Under the pieces are notes generated by a model that saw nothing but the letters and a program-made list of their open reading frames with translations, was not told where the DNA came from and did not search any database. The position numbers were made by a program, and so were the translations under genes. From the NCBI GenBank assembly GCA_030592355.1, contig JAUVJE010000004.1, positions 1 to 28,411 of the forward strand: a DNA stretch of 28,411 bases, written 5' to 3'. Positions 22,085 to 28,411 of this stretch are shown in pieces. The stretch's first letter is position 1, and every line of letters begins with the position of its first letter. The DNA comes from Clostridia bacterium. Its GTDB lineage: Bacteria; Bacillota; Clostridia; DUPQ01.

Positions 22085-24123
22085 TAGACAGAAATATTCT
22101 TAAAAAAAGAATAATAGAATTTTCAAACCATATGAAAGCAGATCGATTCAGTCCTTTCCAAGCTGGGGCAAATTGGAAGGAGCTTCTGCGGGACGGTAGG
22201 ATATTTTTCGTTTCTTACGGTAGTTCTTTTAAAGTGGATTTCAAGAATATTGATTTCATGGGGCCCGAGATTAATCATCAGGAATGGCGTGCTCAGCTTA
22301 ACAGGTTCGCATGGCTTCGGATATGTATGGAAGAAGACATCAATGGTAAAAATGATATTTTTGCAAGAATAGCTGCGGATACCATAAATTCCTTTTATAA
22401 GTATAGAGAGGGAGTAACTATTCCCAATAAAAATTTCTTATGGGAAAATCTTGGAGACAACACATTGAGTATTTCTGTAAGGTTAGGCAGGCGGTATGGC
22501 ACTGGATGGTGGGGAACAATTCCTTTTATGAGGGAATCCGTGATTGACGATGCTTTTTTTCAAAAGATGTATGAATCGACGCTTGAGCAAGTTTATTTCA
22601 TGATTGAAAATATGACTGCATGCGGGAATTGGGGAATAAGCCAGTTGTCTTCCCTGTTGTTTCTTGGCTATGTGTTTCAGAATAAGAAATGGCTGAAAAT
22701 AGCTGTTCGAGGACTCAATGAGGCATTCTACACACAGGTAGATGACGACGGCGTGCATGAAGAACATACACTCAGTTACCATGCATGGATGACAAGAGAA
22801 TTCTCATCATACTTTTATCTTTCAAAGGGACTTCCTGAACTAGGGCTTAATATCGAACCTGGGAAATTAATTGGTATGTGGGAATACATTATTGATGCCT
22901 CATGCCCCGACGGGCAAACGGTTGGAATGAATGATGATTCACGCTGGGGTTACATAAACGCAGAAAAGTCAGTGTTATCTTATAATTTGGCGATTGATAT
23001 CCATAAAGACTTTGTAACACGATTCGGAAATGGTAAATATTCGGATATCACCATGAGGAGCAAGTATTATAAAGGTGCAGGGCAATGGTTTCTTAAGTAC
23101 CGGAATGAAAAAGAAACGCAGATGTTGGTTTTTGATGCAACCATATATGGCGGGGGACATTGCCACAGGGCAGTTAATAGTGTTAATTTTTTCTATGGCA
23201 ATAAGATGTTGTTGTTAGATCCCGGATCTTTCAATTATGAAAGAAGTGATCCATTCTGTGCTTATGGAAGACAGACACAAAGCCATAACACTCTCTGTAT
23301 TGATAACATGACACAAGTGAAATCATCAGTTACCGAAGCAGTAAGTGATATCAACGGCAAATGTGTATTTGTTAATAATTCATATTCAAACGGTTATTCC
23401 GATGATGGCAATAGCGTAGCGGGAACCCATGAAAGATTTGTGTTGTGGTATAAAGGAAAAATATGCATCATTAATGACAGTGTTGTCAGCAGCGGAAAAC
23501 AATTCAGTGCGAATTTTAATTTCATACCAAATAACTACTCATTCGACGGAGAATCATACGCAACAGGATTTGATGATTATAACTTGTTTGTTAAGCCGAT
23601 ATACTCAAATGTTAAATTGAATATAAATCTTTATGAAGGTTCTGATAAACCAAGGGCCGGGTGGATTGCTAAGGATGGGTATAGGCTGCGGGGAGCTGAA
23701 AAAGGATGCTCGCTGATTGTATCAGGGGGTCTTGCTGAATTCGGAAGTGTCGTTGCCTATGCGGCTATACCATTTAAAGGCAATAAAAAACCGGATGCCG
23801 CAATGATGAATATTGAAGAGTTGAAATTTGATGAGGAAGAAGATAAAAGATCGAGGATATTCAACAAACCGGTTATCTACTCCATCAAAACGTCTAAAGG
23901 AACTTACGAAGTGGTTTCGGCTTACTTAAAATACAGGGATGGCAGGCTGCACCCGTCGATAAGTAAAACCGGCAAATACGATAGCGATGGTAAATTGGCC
24001 TTTGTAGAATTTGTTGATGGCAAACCGGCATTTGCATATCTTTATGATGGAACTTATCTGAATTACGATGGGGTGAAATTAATTATGGAAACGGAATTTG
24101 GCAACTATGAAAAAACTTTTTGA
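22081..24123 (+). CDS. Heparinase II/III-like protein (polysaccharide lyase family fold)
   Basis: 680-residue protein with an N-terminal alpha/alpha-toroid (about 1-330; AWLRICMEED, HEEHTLSYHAWM) and a C-terminal Hepar_II_III beta-sandwich region. The latter is recognised from GGGHCHRAVNSVNFFYGNKMLLLDPGSF, YGRQTQSHNTLCIDNMTQ and later FVLWYKGKICIINDS. There is no signal peptide, so the protein should be cytoplasmic and act on imported oligosaccharides, unlike secreted lyases. The usual HxHxD-type Asp after the histidines is replaced (HCHRAVNS). Activity as a lyase is therefore inferred from fold only. It overlaps the epimerase and the GtrA gene. Confidence 0.8.
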   Translation: MIDRNILKKRIIEFSNHMKADRFSPFQAGANWKELLRDGRIFFVSYGSSFKVDFKNIDFMGPEINHQEWRAQLNRFAWLRICMEEDINGKNDIFARIAADTINSFYKYREGVTIPNKNFLWENLGDNTLSISVRLGRRYGTGWWGTIPFMRESVIDDAFFQKMYESTLEQVYFMIENMTACGNWGISQLSSLLFLGYVFQNKKWLKIAVRGLNEAFYTQVDDDGVHEEHTLSYHAWMTREFSSYFYLSKGLPELGLNIEPGKLIGMWEYIIDASCPDGQTVGMNDDSRWGYINAEKSVLSYNLAIDIHKDFVTRFGNGKYSDITMRSKYYKGAGQWFLKYRNEKETQMLVFDATIYGGGHCHRAVNSVNFFYGNKMLLLDPGSFNYERSDPFCAYGRQTQSHNTLCIDNMTQVKSSVTEAVSDINGKCVFVNNSYSNGYSDDGNSVAGTHERFVLWYKGKICIINDSVVSSGKQFSANFNFIPNNYSFDGESYATGFDDYNLFVKPIYSNVKLNINLYEGSDKPRAGWIAKDGYRLRGAEKGCSLIVSGGLAEFGSVVAYAAIPFKGNKKPDAAMMNIEELKFDEEEDKRSRIFNKPVIYSIKTSKGTYEVVSAYLKYRDGRLHPSISKTGKYDSDGKLAFVEFVDGKPAFAYLYDGTYLNYDGVKLIMETEFGNYEKTF

Positions 24124-24496
24124 GAGATACCGTCATTTTATTCTTTATGTGATCAACGGAAGCATAGCCACCGTAGTGGACATGGGCATTTTCTTTGCAT
24201 TGTCTGATGGATTCGGTCTTCATTTTCTTGCGTCAAACGCAATAAGTGTATTTTTTGGTATGCTTACGAGCTTTGAATTGAATTCGAGGTTTAATTTTAA
24301 GAAAACCGACCTGAGATTCAGGCGTTTTATTTCGTTTGCCATAGTATGTTTTATTGGAATGGGCTTGGGTTCTTTATTGCTGACTACTTTTTACATCTGG
24401 ATTGGATTACCGAAATTTATAGCTAAAATAATGTCAGTTATGCTTGCCGGCGTATTCCAGTATTTCTTTAATAAAAATATAACTTTTAAAAAATGA
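24107..24496 (+). CDS. GtrA family membrane protein
   Basis: 129-residue four-helix membrane protein: FILYVINGSIATVVDMGIFFAL, FLASNAISVFFGMLTSFELN, FISFAIVCFIGMGLGSLLLTTFYI and FIAKIMSVMLAGVFQYFFNKNITF, the usual GtrA layout with the C-terminal FxxNKxxTF. GtrA proteins are thought to flip or position polyprenyl-linked sugars for surface glycan modification. The gene begins within the end of the heparinase-like gene; the ribosome site is weak, so translation may depend on coupling. Its TGA stop directly touches the stop codon of the convergent sortase-like gene. Confidence 0.88.
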   Translation: MKKLFERYRHFILYVINGSIATVVDMGIFFALSDGFGLHFLASNAISVFFGMLTSFELNSRFNFKKTDLRFRRFISFAIVCFIGMGLGSLLLTTFYIWIGLPKFIAKIMSVMLAGVFQYFFNKNITFKK

Positions 24497-25351
24497 TTAT
24501 TGGGTATATACCACAATGAGGTCTATGTAACCGCCTGTTTCTGAATCAATCGAACCTGTTTCAGAGATAATAACAGTCCGTGGATTTTCGCTTTCAATGA
24601 TAAAAGTGTCGTTGGGCAAGATGCCGCCTCTGTAAATAATACTGTCAATAACCGTCTGTGTTATCTTGGTTCCATTATCCAGTGTAAAAGTGATTTTATC
24701 TCCCGGCTGTAGCTTTTCGAGGTTATAGAAGATGCCTGCAATGCCTCCGTAATGTTTATAGCCAAAAAGAATGCAGTTCCCTTCGTTACCGGGGAGATAA
24801 CTGCCCTCGTACCATGATATAATCCTTGCTGTTGGTAAAACCGCTATTTTTTGATTTTCATCAAGAGGCACATTTTGAACTTCAGCAATCAAATCGTCTA
24901 ATTCTATTCTGACGGGTTTTGTTGCCGAGTTGGATGTAAGAGGAACCGGAGGAAGTGCAGTAGGAGCAGGAGTTGAAACCGGAGTAGGTGCGGCTGTTGT
25001 TGTTTCAGTCGGGTTATGAGCAGATGTAGGTCCGGGGGTGTTTTCCGGGGTAGGATCAGCAGCTGCAGTAGAGACCGGAGTGGGAGTTGCTTCTGACATT
25101 TTGTTCCCGAGGCCCAATAATGAAAGATCTTTGTCTAAAATAAAAAAGTAAACTACACAAACAGAAATTAAAGAAACAAGTAATACTGAAAATAAAATGA
25201 TAAGGAATTTTCTGGGAGAGGGAGGTTTTTGAATCATTTTAGAGTATGATTCCTTAACGACGTCGCATTCGTGCTCCCTTGGGCAGATGTCTGAATCTAA
25301 TTTTTTAAGATATGGACACTCTTTGTTGGTTACAGGGCATTTTACACTCAT
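24497..25351 (-). CDS. Sortase-fold membrane protein lacking catalytic residues
   Basis: 284 residues: a cytoplasmic N-terminus with four cysteines (5, 12, 23, 29) plus His27, a transmembrane helix (about 49-72), a Pro/Thr/Ala-rich linker (89-139) and an extracellular sortase-like domain (about 150-284). The domain has PGNEGNCILFGYKHYGG, FYNLEKLQPGDKITF and the final strands, which align with class E/F-type sortases. The catalytic positions appear changed: GH becomes GY198, the cysteine of the TLxTC strand becomes Glu264 (VIISE) and the arginine becomes Asp277 (YIDLIVV). It should therefore not transpeptidate. The ATG at 25351 follows AGGAGG; a longer frame lacks a site. Confidence 0.78.
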   Translation of the reverse strand: MSVKCPVTNKECPYLKKLDSDICPREHECDVVKESYSKMIQKPPSPRKFLIILFSVLLVSLISVCVVYFFILDKDLSLLGLGNKMSEATPTPVSTAAADPTPENTPGPTSAHNPTETTTAAPTPVSTPAPTALPPVPLTSNSATKPVRIELDDLIAEVQNVPLDENQKIAVLPTARIISWYEGSYLPGNEGNCILFGYKHYGGIAGIFYNLEKLQPGDKITFTLDNGTKITQTVIDSIIYRGGILPNDTFIIESENPRTVIISETGSIDSETGGYIDLIVVYTQ

Positions 25352-25421
25352 GGCAGCCTCCTGAAACATAGTATATCATATAGTTTTAGTGATGAGAAAG
25401 CATAAGCCGGACTCGGTAAAA

Positions 25422-25453
25422 CCGTTGCATTAGCAACGGACTGGCAATATAAT
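25422..25453 (+). promoter_or_regulatory. cob operon promoter overlapped by a perfect palindrome
   Basis: TTGCAT (25425-25430), 17-nt spacer and TATAAT (25448-25453). The -35 lies inside the perfect dyad CCGTTGC-ATTA-GCAACGG (25422-25439), a good position for a repressor site. No cobalamin riboswitch elements are seen in the short leader. Confidence 0.6.
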
Positions 25454-25480
25454 AAACCCATTGAAACAAGGAGGATGCAA

Positions 25481-26014
25481 ATGCTGGTTTTCATATCCGG
25501 CGGTGTCAGGTGCGGTAAAAGCACATTGGGAGAAAAGCTATCAGGCGAACTTGCAAAAGCCAGAAAAATATATCTTGCCACATCAATTGCTAGCGATGAG
25601 GAGATAATTCAGCGCATCGAATTGCACAAGGAGCAGCGCCTTGGAAAAGGTTTTGTTACAATTGAAAAAAGTACACGGGCAGGGAATATTGCAGATATGC
25701 TTGTAAGCGGCGATACAGTGTTACTGGACTGTCTTGGAAACCTTCTTGCCAATGAAATGTTTTGTGAAGAATCCACGGAACCGGACGATAGTATTGCCGA
25801 CAGAATATTTGAAGATATCCAAACTATAAATAAGAAAGCAGATAATCTGATTATTATTTCCAATGATGTATTTTCCGACGGGTGCATGTATTCTCATAGT
25901 GTTATAAAATATATAGATACACTTGCCAAGCTGCACAGGCGAATAGCAGAAATTTCAGACAAGGCGATTGAGTGTGTTTCCGGCAGCAGGGTGCTGCATA
26001 AAAATTGCATTTAA
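25481..26014 (+). CDS. cobU: Adenosylcobinamide kinase/guanylyltransferase (CobU-like)
   Basis: Phosphorylates adenosylcobinamide and transfers GMP to it in the cobalamin lower-loop pathway. Seen: P-loop GGVRCGKS (7-14), ATSIASDEEIIQRIELHKEQR with the His (residue 49) that becomes guanylylated in CobU, and LLDCLGNLLANE. The C-terminal third departs from the family: the NEVGxGIVP block is replaced by SNDVFSDGCMYSHS. That block is instead kept by the short paralogue two genes downstream. Start ATG 25481 is 6 nt after AAGGAGG; an ATG at 25475 abuts the site. 177 residues. Confidence 0.87.
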   Translation: MLVFISGGVRCGKSTLGEKLSGELAKARKIYLATSIASDEEIIQRIELHKEQRLGKGFVTIEKSTRAGNIADMLVSGDTVLLDCLGNLLANEMFCEESTEPDDSIADRIFEDIQTINKKADNLIIISNDVFSDGCMYSHSVIKYIDTLAKLHRRIAEISDKAIECVSGSRVLHKNCI

Positions 26015-26028
26015 CAGAAAGGAAAACA

Positions 26029-26784
26029 ATGGATTTTCTAAAGTCAATAATAATAGCATTTTCATTTTTCACTACAATACCAATGCCCATGATAGATTGG
26101 ACAGATAAAAGAATGAGGTATGTGCCTCTGGTACTGCCGCTGGTTGGCGCTGCCATAGGGACCCTTCTGTTTGGTTTCTATACAGTTCTTGGATTGTCAG
26201 GTACCGGTAATTTTTTAAATGCTGTATTGATCTGTATATTTCTACTGGCAATAACCGGTGGATTGCATACGGATGGATTGATGGATTCCGCGGATGCATA
26301 TTTTTCGCGGCGTAATAAAGAGAGGCGTCTGGAGATAATGAAGGATTCACGGGTGGGGGCATTTGCAGTTATGGCACTGGCAGTGATTCTTCTTCTTAAG
26401 GTTGCATTTCTGTACGAGGTGTTGGAATCCGGAAAACAAATTGGGTTGCTTCTACTGTTCATCCCAATGATTTCAAGAACTTTGCAACCCTCGATGCTGT
26501 ACTATTTCCCTTATGCAAAAGAAGAAGGATTGGCAAAAATGTATGGTGGGAAACTGAAAAAATATCTTGGCATTATATTGATTTTAATTTTCGTCGGAAT
26601 ATGTATAGGAATGTATTTTATAGCAGGATTATCAGCATTATCGATACCGGGCACTGCCCTTCTGTATTTTATATTTTACTATTTTTCCGTTAAAAAGCAT
26701 TTCGGGGGAATTACCGGGGATCTTTTAGGTGCTTTTACGGAAATATCCGAGATGCTTATGATTGGAGCACTGCTGTTTGTATAG
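26029..26784 (+). CDS. cobS: Cobalamin synthase (adenosylcobinamide-GDP ribazoletransferase)
   Basis: Integral membrane enzyme joining adenosylcobinamide-GDP and alpha-ribazole (phosphate). 251 residues with the conserved GGLHTDGLMDSADAYFSRRNKERRLEIMKDSRVGAFA, where the DGLxD motif binds metal. Several hydrophobic helices follow, plus the terminal GGITGDLLGAFTEISEML, all as expected for CobS. ATG 26029 follows AAAGGA. It lies 14 nt after cobU and 9 nt before the short CobU-like gene. Confidence 0.95.
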   Translation: MDFLKSIIIAFSFFTTIPMPMIDWTDKRMRYVPLVLPLVGAAIGTLLFGFYTVLGLSGTGNFLNAVLICIFLLAITGGLHTDGLMDSADAYFSRRNKERRLEIMKDSRVGAFAVMALAVILLLKVAFLYEVLESGKQIGLLLLFIPMISRTLQPSMLYYFPYAKEEGLAKMYGGKLKKYLGIILILIFVGICIGMYFIAGLSALSIPGTALLYFIFYYFSVKKHFGGITGDLLGAFTEISEMLMIGALLFV

Positions 26785-26793
26785 GAGGGGAAA

Positions 26794-27174
26794 ATGCACT
26801 TGATAATAGGTGGGCGAGCACAGGGCAAGCTTGAATATGCACTTAAGATTTCAAAAGAAAACGCAATTGTCGCGGACTTGAATAGTGTTTTGCTGCAAGA
26901 AACAGCGGATGCTGATATAATCTGCAATATTCATCTTGGTGTCAGAAAGCTGATTGAAGCCGGTCTTGAGCCTTTGGAAGAATTCAATCGTTTTATAGAA
27001 CAATCGGATGATATTATCCTGATAGGAGATGAAATAGGCAGCGGGATTGTGCCTGCAGACACATTTGAACGAAAATGGCGTGATGAAACCGGCAGGGTTT
27101 ATGTAATGCTTTCAAAAAATGCGGATAAGGTCGACCGAATATGGGCTGGCTGCGTCCAGAATCTTAAAGGATAG
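26794..27174 (+). CDS. Short CobU-like paralogue
   Basis: 126-residue protein related to CobU but truncated. It keeps an altered P-loop (GGRAQGKLEYA, with Leu instead of the Ser/Thr after the lysine) and lacks the RIxxH guanylylation motif. It has a well-conserved C-terminal half: LIGDEIGSGIVPADTFERKWRDETGRVYVMLSKNADKVDRIWAGCVQNLKG. Those are the CobU blocks that the upstream cobU has lost. It may form a mixed oligomer with the upstream protein or have a separate role. SD AGGAGG precedes the ATG. Catalytic competence alone is doubtful. Confidence 0.75.
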   Translation: MHLIIGGRAQGKLEYALKISKENAIVADLNSVLLQETADADIICNIHLGVRKLIEAGLEPLEEFNRFIEQSDDIILIGDEIGSGIVPADTFERKWRDETGRVYVMLSKNADKVDRIWAGCVQNLKG

Positions 27175-27177
27175 AGT

Positions 27178-27945
27178 ATGAATCGAAAACTAATTGCATT
27201 TGATGCGGATGGAACTATTATTGACTATAACATAGGCGGAATTGTGGTGGAATCAACGAGAGATGCCATAAATAAATTAAAAGATGCAGGACATGTTCCT
27301 GCCATTATTACAGGTAGATCCTATAACATGATAGACAGACTGGCAGAGGAACTGGGAATAGAATATCTCGGGGTTCTTAACGGCGCTCAGATTTTTAAAG
27401 GCAGTGAACTAATACGATCCCAAAGCCTTGGGGAAAAAATATCCGCTCAGCTTATTAAGAGGATTGAAAAAACAGATTTATCTGTAATTGCATTTGATGC
27501 TAAATTAGTCTATTACCGAAATATATCAGACAAGTGGAAAGAATTTATTAATTCGTCTATCAACATGAAAAGCAACATGGTGCCAATTGGAAAAGGGATC
27601 TATGATTTTGCATCATTTTACACACATGGCGACAGTGATGCGTTGGAAAAGGTAGTGGAAGGAATTACAGGAATTGGATTTCATAACAATAGGCATGAAA
27701 TAACCAAAGAAGGCGTGGATAAGGGTACAGCGCTTGAACTGCTTGCTGAGTATCTTAAAATAGATATTAAAGATACTATAGCGTTTGGCGACGGTATCAA
27801 TGATATTTCAATGCTGAAAACCGCAGGAACAGGAGTTGCCATAAGCAGTGGCAATCCCGATGCTTTGAGTGCAGCCGATCTTATTGCAGACGAGGGGCCG
27901 GATGCCATATTTGAATACCTGAAAGAGAATGGTTTAATAATCTAA
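27178..27945 (+). CDS. HAD superfamily hydrolase, Cof/class IIB type
   Basis: 255-residue phosphatase: motif I FDADGTIIDYN (residues 8-18), motif II IITGRS, the C2B cap in the middle (about 80-180), the lysine in KGTALELL (motif III) and motif IV FGDGINDISM. All catalytic residues are present. Cof proteins dephosphorylate sugar phosphates, pyrimidine precursors or thiamin intermediates. Here it starts 3 nt after the cobalamin genes, with AAAGGA upstream, and probably belongs to that operon. No CobC-type alpha-ribazole phosphatase is in the window, so this enzyme could fill that step; this is inference only. Confidence 0.88.
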   Translation: MNRKLIAFDADGTIIDYNIGGIVVESTRDAINKLKDAGHVPAIITGRSYNMIDRLAEELGIEYLGVLNGAQIFKGSELIRSQSLGEKISAQLIKRIEKTDLSVIAFDAKLVYYRNISDKWKEFINSSINMKSNMVPIGKGIYDFASFYTHGDSDALEKVVEGITGIGFHNNRHEITKEGVDKGTALELLAEYLKIDIKDTIAFGDGINDISMLKTAGTGVAISSGNPDALSAADLIADEGPDAIFEYLKENGLII

Positions 27946-28088
27946 AATTAGGTTGTTCGGAAGAATGATATGTGCTCAAATGCAAATATCACCCGTTGTA
28001 AACTTGGGGTAGTGACATCTACATTCACAGGCACCGGTAGTTTCCCCACGTAAATATATATGAGTCCTGGTTATGGAAAATTACTGTC

Positions 28089-28117
28089 TTGACAGTAACA
28101 TGCCGCTAAACTAAAAT
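28089..28117 (+). promoter_or_regulatory. Sigma-A promoter of tRNA-Ala
   Basis: TTGACA (28089-28094), 17-nt spacer and TAAAAT (28112-28117), 14 nt before the tRNA. The rest of the gap from 27946 holds nothing I recognise. Confidence 0.8.
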
Positions 28118-28131
28118 AGTATTCACGACCG

Positions 28132-28206
28132 GGGGCTGTAACTCAGCGGGAGAGTGCCACACTGGCAGTGTGGAAGTCGAGGGTTCGATCCCCTCCAGCT
28201 CCACCA
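28132..28206 (+). tRNA. tRNA-Ala (anticodon GGC)
   Basis: 75 nt. Acceptor GGGGCTG pairs with CAGCTCC (one G-U); D-stem ACTC/GAGT; anticodon stem CCACA/TGTGG enclosing CTGGCAG, anticodon GGC (reads GCC/GCU). T-arm GAGGG-TTCGATC-CCCTC; discriminator A with encoded CCA. Confidence 0.96.
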
Positions 28207-28232
28207 AAAAAGACACCAAATGGTGTCTTTTT
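28207..28232 (+). terminator. Rho-independent terminator of tRNA-Ala
   Basis: AAAAAGACACC, loop AAAT, GGTGTCTTTTT: perfect 11-bp stem including the A and T tracts, starting right after CCA. Confidence 0.9.
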
Positions 28233-28239
28233 GCATACA

Positions 28240-28411
28240 AGGGAGGACTCGATCGAACCCTCAAAAAAACGCCCCAGCATCAGTAAATATAAAATTTTGA
28301 AAAACAATAATCCGGCAGTGCCCCCGAATGGAATAACATTGCCTGCCGGGCGTCCGGATTCGATCCCCTCCAGCTCCACCAGAATGAAAACGACTCTTTT
28401 CCATAGGGGTC
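28240..28411 (+). repeat. tRNA-tailored repeat element behind tRNA-Ala (cut by window end)
   Basis: Sister of the element at 14459-14639. In order: a perfect 12-nt inverted copy of the tRNA-Ala 5' T-stem and loop (28251-28262, GATCGAACCCTC). Then a seven-A run with GCCCC and TCAGT (28263-28284), a variable middle containing CCGGCAG that can pair with CTGCCGG, and the same scaffold GCCTGCCGGGC-N-TCCGG (28341-28357). Next is an exact 23-nt direct copy of the tRNA-Ala 3' end from T-loop TTC to CCA (28359-28381). The left arm of the shared ATGAAAACGAC hairpin starts at 28384, and the window ends inside that hairpin. Direct copies are 175 bp apart. Confidence 0.8.

Noticed and set aside
25352..25480. 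Cobalamin riboswitch before cobU
   Set aside because: The promoter leaves only about 20 nt of leader and no B12-box sequence is visible.
28143..28379. 78-aa minus-strand frame containing GGDRTLDFHTASVALS
   Set aside because: It is the antisense reading of the tRNA-Ala gene and its copied 3' end; this peptide type is a well-known spurious annotation.

Overview
The window looks like a chromosomal segment of a low-GC Gram-positive anaerobe of class Clostridia. The support is the gene content and order (rho-rpmE-yqhQ-prmC; mazG-rqcP; infC-rpmI-rplT-spoU), strong GGAGG ribosome binding sites, sigma-A promoters of TTGACA-N17-TATAAT type, Rho-independent terminators, an L20-type infC leader and the 3' end of a group II intron. 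Nothing looks like a plasmid or prophage. The genus cannot be fixed from sequence reading alone.

Layout. 1-117: last two domains of a group II intron. 0.2-5 kb: patatin-like phospholipase and NagD-type HAD phosphatase on +, then a DUF4380-like protein and a PIN-PhoH ATPase on -. 5.2-10.6 kb: rho, rpmE, yqhQ, prmC, an ANTAR antiterminator, mazG and rqcP. 10.6-12.8 kb: infC leader, infC (probable AUC start), rpmI, rplT and a SpoU rRNA methyltransferase. 12.8-14.3 kb: TIM-barrel sugar isomerase, hisI and hisE. 14.3-14.95 kb: tRNA-Leu(GAG) followed by about 530 bp of unusual non-coding DNA. 15-24.5 kb: APS kinase, then an eight-gene, mostly overlapping carbohydrate operon (DUF624 membrane protein, unknown 454-aa protein, GHMP sugar kinase, nucleotidyltransferase, phosphohexomutase, NDP-sugar epimerase, heparinase II/III-like protein, GtrA). 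Its last stop codon abuts the stop of a convergent sortase-like gene whose catalytic residues appear to be lost. 25.4-27.9 kb: cobalamin lower-loop genes (cobU, cobS, a short CobU paralogue) and a Cof-type HAD phosphatase. 28.1-28.4 kb: tRNA-Ala(GGC) and the same kind of non-coding element as after tRNA-Leu.

How the genes work together. The 15.6-24.5 kb operon reads as a salvage or activation route. A sugar released from a glycan (heparinase-like protein) would be phosphorylated by the GHMP kinase, isomerised by the mutase, activated by the nucleotidyltransferase and epimerised, with GtrA acting at the membrane. The actual sugar is not visible from sequence.

The most unusual signal lies behind the two tRNA genes. 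Both are followed by a roughly 175-182 bp unit with shared scaffold segments. Each unit carries two parts tailored to its own tRNA: an 11-12 nt inverted copy of the 5' T-stem plus T-loop, and an exact 23-nt direct copy running from the T-loop TTC to the terminal CCA. A conserved hairpin follows. The scaffold is shared but the tRNA-matching parts differ, so this is not explained by one element using one fixed attachment site.
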